Below are positions 23,220 through 33,982 of a stretch of DNA of 64,000 nt, one piece after another. This DNA comes from Hofstenia miamia (lineage: Eukaryota > Xenacoelomorpha > Acoela > Hofsteniidae). The notes under the pieces are model-generated. The model had not been told where the DNA came from. It did not search any database and worked only from the letters and a program-made list of their open reading frames with translations. The position numbers and the translations under genes are program-made. Where the stretch lies: contig CABFPE010000037.1 of the NCBI GenBank assembly GCA_900660155.1, positions 1,926,590 to 1,990,589 on the forward strand, given 5' to 3'. Each line of letters begins with the position of its first letter. The first letter of the stretch is position 1.

Positions 23220-25195
23220 AGGGGCTTGCCAAGATTGGCAATAAAGACGCCTATGGATTTGCCTGCACCACATTAGCATTCAAAAGCAAGAGGCTGAAAT
23301 ATATAGCCTTGTTGAACAATATCACAATATTTGGCTGTTTTTTGAAATTTAGCATCTGTTGCAGCCTTAGCAGGAGTGAAAATGTAAATCCAGCTGGGAG
23401 CATTTGCATCAACCAATGTAACATCTCACACAAAGAAATGGAATCTTGTGCAAGGAATAGTAGTCAAACCATCAGGTCCATTATATTCTTTTCTGATCAA
23501 TCCCAGTGGTTCTAAAATTGAAGGTTCATTGATCATTGAGAATGTGCACTTGAATAAATAATTCAATTGAGAATAGTGTTTCAAAACATCCAGTACTCCT
23601 TTTACATGACAATCCATGGAGACCATCAGCTATAATTTTTACACCACAAACACAAGTATGTTGCTCACAAACATGATCTCCAAGTCTGGATGCAACACTG
23701 ATGCACAGAGTGACATTATTCATTTTTAGGTTAAGTTTGTTGAATGGAAGAGCAACCATGTCCCAGCTAAATTACCTTGAACTGCTTGAACCTTGCAAGA
23801 TGCTTTTCAAACATATTTTTCAATAGCAAACTCTCAAGCTGTTTGAAAATAAGGAAGGACCAATTCTTTGAATAGTGGAAGATTATCTATTTGAAGGTTG
23901 TGAATAATTAGCAAGTTTTAACCACAATTCCAATGCATCTGCTTCTTTAATTGAAAGGACTTCCATTAGCAATCTTTACCATCAAGTCCTCACATTTGGC
24001 CAAAGAGGCAAGAAATCAAATTGATGCTAAAATATGTGTTAAAGGTATACCTAAACCACATAATGAAAATCAAAGACATGCTTGTACAGTTGTATTTCCT
24101 GATAAATTAACATTAGTAATACATTCAAGTAGACTATTGATAAGAGTATCATACTTCTCAAATTGATTAAAATTTGGAAGAGCAGTAAAGACCATACAAT
24201 AACTTTGGTATGAGAAATGCATTCTTCAGTAAGAAAAGAGCAGCATGGGAATCTACTTCCACTAATCTGTATTCCCAGTTCATTGTGTTTTCTCTGTATG
24301 AACTTCAAAACAATACTTGATAAAATACCTTCACCAAGAACAACTAATTCACTTAAGAGAGACTTGATCATTGTGCGTTTTTCAAATAAAGGATTACCAA
24401 GAAAGGTAAATTGACACTCTGATGGATTTAGCTGAAGTCCAATCTTAGCTGCAGGAGATATTACATTCTTGAAATCCTTTAATACTTTTTTAGCTTCATC
24501 AGTAATATTTCCATCATCCAGATTAAAAAATTTTAATTCAGACCTTGCTGACGTAATAAAATCAATTATTCAATCACAGAAAATTGGTGGACCCTCTGGA
24601 TCACCTTGTTGTACATCAGTAATTGAGTCCAAAATAAGGCCATCAAAATATAAATTGGAGTACTTGCCATAAGTAGAAATGGAGTAATTATAGATCGCCA
24701 GACGTTTTTCAGCAATGATGTTTAAGAAATGCTGCCTGTTGATCATGTTGAAGGCATTCCTAAAATCAATCCATGATGCGGGGGCTTTCTATATAACAGC
24801 AAATAGAATGCACCGCGGCTTCCTCCCCACATGGCGTAGCATGTCCTAACTGTTGTTGACCATATGACGCTAGTCTTTTCAATTGGCATGATTTACATAC
24901 AATTTTTCCACACAGAAGAGTCCCACCAACTGCATTTGCTCTCACCTTTTTGGTTTGAACCAAAGAAGATTCGATGAATGCAATTTGATACTTTGCCTAC
25001 AATTACCAAATTAACAAATTTGGGAAGACCTTCCACAAAATTGCAACCATGCTTCCCATTGCTCTCCTTACTGAGGTCATGGAGAGCCTGTGGACAAAAA
25101 CCGTCTGACCTTCTGATGAGCGAATTGAATTCAAAGCCTTTCTAGAACTGATAGAAACAGAGGAGGAATTCATTAGTTGTGTATTTGGCAACTGA
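23220..25195 (-). pseudogene. LDDG-type reverse transcriptase, decayed copy
   Basis: Minus-strand pieces in order: RPQALHDLSKESNGKHG and FVNLVIVGKV (about 25120-25000), KKVRANAVGGTL and GHATPCGEEAAVHSI (about 24960-24800), VQQGDPEGPPIF (about 24600), FNLDDGNITDEAKKVLKDFK (about 24520), LQLNPSECQFTFLG, then far downstream PSILEPLGLIRKEYNGPDGL (about 23500), DVTLVDANAPS and the KTAKYCDIV...FQPLAFE block (about 23400-23290). This is the same domain order as the open frame at 39757-42584. It is broken by many shifts and has almost no CpG in its 3' two thirds. Confidence 0.75.
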
Positions 25196-25559
25196 CTAAT
25201 AGGATGGAGATTTTTGAGTTAATCATCAACTACTTCAGGTGTGCTAAGTGCCAGATGAGAGCTGCGACTGGATAGACGAATGGCACCCTTGACATCAGCA
25301 TCATCATCATTACTCTATATAATATCTCTGATATCAACTTAGTGGATTTTGAAGGATGATTAAAATCCAGTGATTGATATTCAGAAACTACTTTCATGCA
25401 ATATGTTCACATTAATTTCTTTCACATCAAGTAGGTATTCAGGTGGTTTATTCAATGTGATTTCAAATACTTGTTAACATATTCTATTTTTGAGAAGATA
25501 TTTTGATTTCATTGACAGAAGTTTTCAAAAATGAACCTAAATCGCGTTAACAGCCATTG

Positions 25560-25975
25560 GCTGTGCATTTTTTATTTATTCAGATTTTGATTGCATTTGT
25601 TTTTACAGAAATTTTATAGGCTTTATGCTTTTCGTTAATGAGTTTCTTAGAATCTTCTGAAATCCATAATTTCCAAGAAGGAATTCTCTTTTGATTTCCA
25701 TAAATGATCTTCTTTACAACTGGAAAGTGCTTGTTATATAATTGATGCAAATTAATATTGATAAAACTTAGTTTCTCATTAATGGACATTGTGTCATAAT
25801 AGTTATGCCAATTAAGATTTAGTAAATCAAAAACGAATTCTGGTTTGCTAAATCTTTTAGAATCATTGTAACATCAATTTCTTCTCTTTGTTTACTTTCA
25901 TTTTAACATATGTTGCACAGATGATCAGAAATGAAGAAATCTGTAGATAAAATAGAAAAGCAACAGATAAAGATA
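25560..25975 (-). pseudogene. LINE fragment: endonuclease end and linker
   Basis: Around 25925 the minus strand reads FFISDHLCN, the SDH motif that closes an APE-type endonuclease. It continues KRFSKPEFVFDLLNLNWHNYY and then INEKLSF...YNKHFPVVKK and SWKLWISEDSKKLINEKHKA, the basic linker that precedes reverse transcriptase in LINEs. Both ends are truncated. Confidence 0.7.
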
Positions 25976-26114
25976 TTGTCATCTTAATCGATTGCAAGGA
26001 GGAACGAGGAAGAAGAGTTCCTGAGTCAGCCTATGGCCATGTGCTATGCCTACGTAGAGTTTCGTTACATCATTGTAACTCTGAGCGGTTGCATTATATA
26101 TTTATATTTATATT

Positions 26115-26116
<2 letters not shown>

Positions 26117-26168
<52 letters not shown>
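26117..26168. repeat. (TA)n microsatellite
   Basis: About 26 TA units directly abut the left end of the Tc1-like element, which uses TA as its target. Confidence 0.95.
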
Positions 26169-26171
<3 letters not shown>

Positions 26172-28365
26172 CTGGACAAAAGTATTGAGATACCCATTAA
26201 TTTTTTACGTTTGGGTTATTATCTACAATCAAGTAATGAAACGCTATCATATTGCTTAGGAAAGCTAGAAGAATTTCCAAGTAATTATTGGGGGAAAAAT
26301 AGCATGGGACAAAAGAATTGGGACGGCACCATTAAGTGAAAAATTGCAAAAAATATTCGTATTCTGCATGCCCAAAAACAAGAGAAATGTATACGGGTAG
26401 AATTTTAGGTTCATTTGTTTCGGATAATCCATCAGTTTTACCGATTGGGCATAAAAAGAAAAGTTTTTTTCAAAAATCACTAAAAATTTCATAAAATTCT
26501 TGTGCAATCGTTTTTCAAGGATTCTCAATATTCGAAGATTGTTGTTGATATCACACTAGAATTCTCCTAGCAATGCCTTTGCAGAGGTGAGTAACTGCGC
26601 ACCTCTCTCGCTTTAATTGCATGCAAGTTTCTCAGGGATCCCTCGTCAATAGATAAAATAGTGCCTTATCATCTCAACAACTATATTTGCGAAGATACCC
26701 TGATTTCTTGAGCACAGATCAGTGGCACTCAAAAGTATTGAAACAGAGGCTAACTACTGTAAAAAATGCCCCAACTTAATGAATAACAATTTTACAGTAA
26801 AATCAACACTGAAAATACATTCAAAGTATATCTAAGAATTCATAATTTTGTTTTTATGAAAATTAGGTGTATATAAATATATTTTTAAGTTGGATTAAAT
26901 TTTCTTGACTTAGCACTATGAGCTCAAAATTATTGAAACAGTGGAGTTAAGTTTTTTACAACTAATAAAAAAACGAAACAAAATAAAAGCAATGAATTAC
27001 ACAATTCTACAAAGTATTCAATAAAAAATAATATTCTCAGTATTTTCCAAAGCCACCACATGCTTTGATGACGGTGTCCAGACGACGAGGGATAGATTTA
27101 AAAAGTTTGTCTATTGTTTCATCAGAGATCTTGTAAAACTCTTTTTCTGCATATCTCCACAGTTCATCCACTTTATTAGGACACCTATTAGCCACCGCCT
27201 TTTCATAATAGCCCAGACTGGTTCAATTATATTAACGTCTGGACTCTTCGCTAGCCACTGTGTCAACAATGCAACATTTCTTTCCTCAAAAAATTCTTTT
27301 GCATACCGTGCTGTGTGACAGCTAGCTCCAACATGCTGCAGAATATCATTTTCTTCAATGAGAGGCAAAAAGATATTCGTTTAATATTTCAGTGTATCTG
27401 AAAGAATTGATGGAACCATCGACCTTGACAAGGCACATCACAACATTATTCTTGATCATGCCCCAAACCATTATTGATTTCCCTCCAAATTTGACTGTTG
27501 GGATAACATATCGTGCACAATATCTAGAAGCACTATTTGGACGTCTTACTAATTCTCGTCGTCGTGGGTATAACTCCAGTTTGCTCTCATCTGTGAAAAT
27601 AATTCTTGAACAGTCGAGAGCTGTGTGAAAGCATCTTGCTTTGCACCATTTAAGACGCGCAATTCCCTGACGATTGTTCAGCTTTGATGACTGAGCAGCT
27701 ACACGATGCTTCAAACCATATTTCGTCAAAATGTGCTTTACAGTAGCGATGCTCACGCAAGTTCCGCTACTCGTTGTTGCTTTGGTGTCGTCTTTGATGG
27801 GTGACCCATCTTTGCCTTGACTGTGGTTGTTCCAGTTTCCTTAAATCTGTGGAATATTCTGCTTACAGTAGGTGCAGAACGATTGAAGAGCCTTGAAATT
27901 TCTCTGACCCCGGCTTGATCTAAGTGTTTGGCTATGATTAGTTGGCGTATATCTTGAGGAGTATAAGAAGGCATGTCAGTGTAGCAAACGCCCGAAAAAG
28001 TGATACATACTTGAAATGCATGCAATTGAGAAATAGGTGTTAGGCATCTGAAGTATTAAAGGCATTGTTTCACTACTTATGAGCTGCGGTATTTTGCTGT
28101 TATTCAATCTCTTTTGCTATTTTGCACCCAACAGTACTTTTCTAATACTGGTGAACTGATTAATTAAGATTAAGTTTAACCTTTAAATACTTCTATAAGT
28201 AGTTAATTTTCTAATCGATTCATGAATGCATCAGGGCATTATCTTAGTTGTAAGTAAAGTTATATTCTTTGGCAATGGGCACACAGTAAAATTGATTTTA
28301 ATAACTTCAAAAATTCAAGTAGAACATTATTTTAAGAGGCCTGTCTCAATACATTTGTCCAACTC
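26169..28365 (-). mobile_element. Tc1-like transposon with inactivated transposase
   Basis: The left end has GACCTGGACAAAAGTATTGA and the right end, reversed, TTGGACAAATGTATTGAGAC, a partly matching terminal repeat. The left end lies in a TA array. Between them a minus-strand Tc1-type transposase is encoded (28025-27111). Extra copies of the terminal motif occur inside the left end at about 26303, 26725 and 26927. Confidence 0.85.
27111..28025 (-). pseudogene. Tc1-like transposase
   Basis: Three frames in order make one protein. 28025-27753 is the paired-type HTH region (TPQDIRQLIIAKHLDQAGVR, SAPTVSRIFHRFKETG). 27756-27355 continues with VSIATVKHILTKYGLKHRVA and the first catalytic region, FTDESKLEL. 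27368-27111 has ILQHVGASCHTA and AKSPDVNIIEPVWAIMKRRW, which holds the third acidic residue. In the second catalytic block the expected Asp codon is GTT (Val). The two frameshifts and the lost Asp show that the copy cannot transpose by itself. Confidence 0.88.
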
Positions 28366-29289
28366 TGAAAAAGTTCTGGTTACATAAGATCCAAAGAGGA
28401 AACATTGACTCACAATTATATTGTATTGAAATTGTTTTCTAAAAGTACCAGGGGATACATTTTAATTATCTAACCCCATTAACCGATTATTGTATACAAC
28501 ACAAAAATATTGAAAGTATAAATTCCTCACGTAATATTAAACACATTTTACCAAATCATAAACTTTCAGTATCTAAAAACTTGATATATTTGGGTAGAAC
28601 AGCGAAGCAATAGGCCTATGCAGATTGTGTTATCTACATAACGGTTGACTGCCTTTATAAATTTTACTCAATTTACATTTCCATTAAAATCTTATAACTT
28701 GTGTGAATACACAAAAAACTAGGCACTACGTAGTACTAGTGATTAAATATTGTGAGTTGTTCAGTTGGTAGTTTCTTGTCTTTTTGAATCTTTGGATTTT
28801 ATAACTGAGAGATAAAGTACGCTATAAATAATAATTTTACTTGGTGTCAGAATATTTTTTTATAAACAGTTTATGATTTGATTAGATGGCCATAGATATT
28901 TTCATGTATGATACTTGATTTCCGATTTTACGTTAATTTTTAAATGTAACTTAAAAACTTATCAAATCACAAGTCTGTCGGGCAATATTGAAGCTAGATG
29001 TCTGTAAAACACATGCGATTTTGATTCCTCAGCTACAAACAAATTCTTTCGAACTATATCCAACTATAAGAGATTTTTGGTACCAAACAGAGGTGGACAT
29101 TGCCTGAAATTTTAAAAAACTTAATATTTCGAAACAGTACAGCTATATCAGCGATGGCATTCAATAAAAAACTATACCTGACCGACATGACACACAATCT
29201 GATTAAACGAACCCGGCTATCGATTCACTCATCCAACCTGACTCCACTTGAAAAAAATAAAATGAACATCCGTCACGAATCTTGGCTTT
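28366..29289. other. Mostly non-coding, possibly 5' remains of the next relic
   Basis: No motif is clear. A plus-strand frame at 29100-29306 lies just upstream of the reverse-transcriptase C-terminal relic and may belong to it, but has no recognisable block. Confidence 0.35.
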
Positions 29290-29900
29290 TACTTACACAG
29301 GGATGAATTTTGAGATGCAATCAGTCTACGCTATAATTGACCAATAATGCGATTATCACAAATAAGTGAGTATGGTGCTTCAAATAACATTGATCATGTA
29401 TTGATATGTAAACTTGGAGGCTTTATTATGCTGAGACATAATACAGTAAGAAACTTAGAAACTGAATTATTATCTATAGTTTGCAACGGATGTTTCTATA
29501 GATTCTTCATTAATAGAACTTACTGAAAAAAAATTAAAATTAATGGAAACATCGAAAATAATGCTCGGCTTGATTATCGTTTTGGGAATATCCCAATGCT
29601 CCATCAAATCAAAGCAAAACTTTTGCTAAAATTTTATCTGAACACGAGGCTTCCAAGAAAAGAGCATACCAAGATCGTGTGCAGATCTTTGAACATGCTT
29701 AATTCATATTTGCAACCAATGGTGCTATAGGTGAAGAAGATATTCGATATCTTACATTACTTGCTGAAAAGTAAAACAATAAAATGAATTGTAGTTATGC
29801 AGACGCTTTCAGTTACATATGAAAGAGGCTTTCTTTTACAAATTTAAGAACAGTATTAATTGCTCTACATGGTAAAGAAAGAAATTTTTTTCAGATCCTA
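29290..29900 (+). pseudogene. C-terminal relic of an invertebrate reverse-transcriptase family
   Basis: The plus strand reads EYGASNNIDHVLICKLGGFI then MLRHNTVRNLETELLSIVC (about 29370-29490), a His/Cys block with GGF and RHN that I recognise from the C-terminal region of a widespread, poorly classified invertebrate reverse transcriptase family. ARLDYRFGN follows at about 29560. About 29640-29890 reads EASKKRAYQDRVQIFEHA, LTLLAEK and LSFTNLRTVLIALHGKER, again matching the C-terminus of that family. The first CxC pair and several frames are broken. The RT core itself is not visible. Confidence 0.6.
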
Positions 29901-31140
29901 ACTCCTCTAAATGAAATTGATGTCAATTTGATTAAAAATTTTTATTAGTAATTAATCCGTTAACATACATGGAAGATCAACAGCTAAATGATAATTTTTA
30001 ATATTTGTAAAGCAGATTTTGTAAATCATATAAATGTTTTGTTGTAATTTATTATCGGAAATCATTGAAGTGTTAATTTTATATACATGTATATTTATTT
30101 TCTTCTTTGTTGAAAAAATGTAAATTTGGTGATTTTAAAAAATTAAACTTTGTAAACCAAGATTTTGATATAAGAATGTACATGAATTGCAAACTCAAAT
30201 TTTTATGCCCGAGGGCTATCCGACCAGATACCTGAAATATATCCCAGATACCTTTCTCTGAAGCAAATTAACCCCAATGCAGTGCATGCGTCGTCATATA
30301 TAAGCAATGTGTTGAAAAATAAGTTAAATTTTTTGTTTTTTTTTATTTCAGTGAAAATATTTTGTAATAGCTTCTACCATGCATAAATTTGTTCTAGCAA
30401 ACTGAAAATACATTTTTTTTCACGAATCACAAAATGGGTCGAATTTTCAGTAATATATATAAACAAAGCTTTTGCCATCTTTGCTATTAAAGATATAACA
30501 TAATCTTTAATTGACAAATCAAATCACTTTAAACCTGATGGAAGAAATAGAATGTTCAATGAAACCAAGAATTTATACACGCATAATTTTAATTGTAAGT
30601 AATTCATATAAAATTCTATTTATTATTTAGTGCGTTTTTAGTTCATCTAGAACTTGTAAATAATTGTGTTTGGATATATCACTGTGTAAATTCATGACTA
30701 AATATTACTCATGAAGCAAAAACAAATAATTCAAGAAGTAACAATGACAAGATGATGTACTTTGTGGAAATGTTTGACAAACGTACGTAGCCTCTGTGTC
30801 AATCCGCAACTTTGACTGCTAATGAGTAAAAATAGAAAATATCTATATCTAAAGTTTTATTGTACAATATAATATACTGTTCACAACACAAAATAGCATC
30901 AAAAAGCAATTGAAATAAATGAATAAAATCACATACAACAATTAATATTTACAAATAAATTACAATTGCTAATGCGAATTTGGATGTGGTCTATTGGACA
31001 GTCAGTATTATGAAACTTAAAATCTGGTGAGTTCTATTCAAGCCTTTCTCTGCATGACCTGGAAGTACTTAATAATAATTTTAAAATACTCATCATTGTA
31101 TTTATTTTTTTATATATTGAGGTAAATGAGTTTTTCAATA
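29901..31140. other. Non-coding AT-rich stretch
   Basis: No supported gene. The last part (about 31000-31140) may be further remains of old LINE G, on the far side of the LINE C insertion, but the match is weak. Confidence 0.4.
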
Positions 31141-31182
31141 TTTTCTTGTTATACATAAGAGCCTTGATATTAAGAGTTCTAT
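31141..31182. repeat. 42-bp direct repeat, left copy (target-site duplication of LINE C)
   Basis: Matches 39333-39374 with three mismatches in 42 positions. It directly precedes the (ATAAG)n tail of LINE C. The length is large for a LINE duplication but the position at both ends is exact. Confidence 0.8.
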
Positions 31183-31855
31183 AAGATAAGATAAGATAAG
31201 ATAAGAGAATCTATATTCAGATAAATGTTAACAATTAAATAAGTGATAATTCACAAAAACACATATATACAATTCACATAAATTACAAGAGAAATCATCC
31301 AGGCTATGAATAAATTACAATAGTACTATTTTAATAACGAGTTATAGTATATTCATTGTTATAAAATACGTATCCAGAAATATGTTTTTGCTTAAGGAAG
31401 ATTTTTAAATGCTTTTTAAAAGATTTCAATTTTTCAATATTTTTAATTTCTTTAGGTAGCGAATTCCAGGTTCGAATGGCGACATTAATTAAGGGTTTCT
31501 TTAAAACGTTTTTCTTATACTTAACACATGTAAAAAGCTTTGATCTTGAATTCTGTTTATGAGTAAATCCCGGTATTTTAATCGTATTATAAGATGGTAG
31601 GTTTCTGATTAGCTTGAAGAATGTCAGAAGAGTGTTCGATATAACCAGTTGTTTTCGAAAAAGAATTGACCTAGAAATGTACTGTTTTCGATGATTTTTT
31701 CGTTGTGATATTTAATGCTCATCTTAATTGAATATCAAGTTTTTTATAAAGCACTTTGCTTAGGTCAGTAAATAAAATGTTTGCGTAATTAAGGTAACTA
31801 ATGTTGAAGGCATGGAAGAATTGAATTATCGCACAAGGTGGTAATTGCCTAACTA

Positions 31856-33740
31856 CTAGGTCATACTTTTTATACCTATAACTAATTTTCTAACTATTAA
31901 ATTGATGTGAGAGTTGAATATTAGCTTTGAGTCAATAGTTACTCCTAGGTACTTGAAAGTGTCCACAATAGGAACATTAATATTATTTACATTTAAAGTC
32001 ACTGCAGAAACATTGTAATAGCTTTTATTTGGCTGCAAAATACAAAATTCAGTTTTAGCTTCATTAATATTCAACTTGTGCATACAAAAGTGTTTTGACA
32101 ATTTGTTACAATTCAATTCTATAGATTCCACAGCTAGTTGCATTGATGAATTATCGCTGAAAATGCAAGTGTCATCGGCATATTGGATTAAAGTGCAATT
32201 AGTTATAGAATGCATGTCATTTACATAAATGCTAAAAAGAAGGACTAGAATCGTACCTTGAGGCACCCCATTGTAAACCAGTAACCATTTTGAAAAAATA
32301 TCATTTAATTTAACTCTCTAGAATCTTTGATTGAGGTAACTAGTTATCAATTGCTTACTATAAATAGAAAATGCTAAATAAGATAGTTTTTCAATTACAA
32401 TGCTATGATTAATCGAATCAACAGCTTTTGAAAGATCTAAACAAGCTATAGCTACAAATTTGTTAGAATCAAGTGATGCTCTTCATTTTTCAGTAGCATT
32501 TAATAGTACATCAGTTGTTGAGAAATCTTTACGAAATCCAAATTGCGTGTTTGATAATAAATCGTACTAATTTAAATGTTCAGTTATTTGATTATGTAAT
32601 AATCTTTCGAATATTTTGCTTATTGGAGAAGTAATTTAGATGCAGTTGATGGATCGTTTTTCTTAAAAAATAGGAGTAATGTGAGCAAGTTTTAAATTAT
32701 CCGGGAAGGAATTAAATTTTATGCATTGATTAAAAATAAAATTTAATGGATTTGCAATGACGTGCAGTAATTTTAAGGGCCTATGAGAGAATGCTTGAGG
32801 GACCGCTTGATTTGTTGGTTTTAAGCTTGATTGACTTAATAATTTCATAACTAGTTGAGAAGCGGAAAGAAAATTCGGGTGTAAAAATTTTGCGTGAAAC
32901 GTTTTAGTACTTAACGAAGGGGGCATTGTATTTTCCTAGATTAACAAAAGTCTTATCATTAGATATTTCAGGCCCGTAGCCAGCATAATCACCTAAGGGG
33001 AGTCGATGCGCATTTAGAAGGGGTTGATGGAAATTTCGACTTTTTTATAATATAAACTAAAATTTTACTAAGTCTGTACACCATTTTATTTTTGTTGCAT
33101 CCATGAGCTACGCGGATTTTCTGACTAGTATAGTGATAAAGTAAGTGATCAAAAGCGGGGTGAAGCCCTGCGAAAATTTTTTGAAAGTATAGACAAAACA
33201 GACTTTAGAATTGAATTATTATAAGCCATATTACAACAATTGAATTACCAAATTTCATTTTTAAATGCTGATTTTTCTTTTAGCTTTGTTGTCTAGGAGG
33301 GGTTGCCTGACCTCCCAGGAGGGTGCAACCCCTCCTAATCCCCCTGGCTACGGGCCTGAGATATTTCTAATTTGTCACTAAGATTGTTTCCTTTCTGATC
33401 TTTTATCATATCAATTGAGTTTGATTTTGATCGCTTATAATTTGTGATTTCCTGTATTAGCTTCCATTTTGAACGTTCACTTGGAAGGCGCGCATATTCA
33501 TTCTTAATAAACTCTTTCTCTTTGTCATCAACAGCGATATCATTCTCTTCGATAAGGAAACACTGGTTTGTGTTACAACTTCTCTTAAATTATACGGTAT
33601 AGGTATCACTTACCTCATTGCAGTTACGGCGACAATTTTGTTTCGCAGTAATTGTTTATAATATATTGACTCTCTTGTGCAGACAAACTCACAAACTTAT
33701 TGTTTAGTCCCATCCACTGAATACCATTCTTTAGTTTTAG
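31856..33740 (-). pseudogene. LINE C ORF2, linker and reverse transcriptase
   Basis: Minus strand: NEYARLPSERSKWKLIQEIT (about 33510) and KDQKGNNLSDKLEIS run up to the MITE at 33358, and SNDKTFVNLGKYN continues beyond it. Then LAHITPIF, LDLSKAVDSINHS-like codons near 32440, MPQGTIL (32266) and QYADDTCIF (about 32170), ending KYLGVTIDSKLIFN. It is close to LINE B but carries several frameshifts and stops. Confidence 0.8.
32969..33358. mobile_element. hAT-type MITE, 390 bp, with perfect 8-bp duplication
   Basis: Ends are CAGGCCCGTAGCCAG and its exact inverse CTGGCTACGGGCCTG. Flanks are AGATATTT on both sides (32961-32968 and 33359-33366). An 8-bp duplication and a CAG-type terminal repeat are typical of hAT elements. 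No transposase is encoded. It has split the ORF2 of LINE C, whose codons continue across it. Confidence 0.92.
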
Positions 33741-33982
33741 TTTAGATTTTTATTGTTATATCTTATGATTACATTTAGTAAGCTTGCATTGTTTTAATGG
33801 TGAAGAAGAAGAAGAAGAAGAAGAAGAAGAAGAAAATTCTATATTCAGAAATTGTTTTAACAATAAATAGAAATACTGATAACAAATTCTGAAAGCGTCA
33901 AGAAAGTAATACAAAACTAAACAAAAAAAAAAACAACGAATATTTACAAATAAAAAGTGGTTAACTTGGGCTATGGCGATTG

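Noticed and set aside
31183-31206. (GATAA)n run as an independent microsatellite or a GATA-factor site cluster
   Set aside because: It directly follows the 3' end of LINE C and adjoins the 42-bp duplication, so it is the LINE tail.
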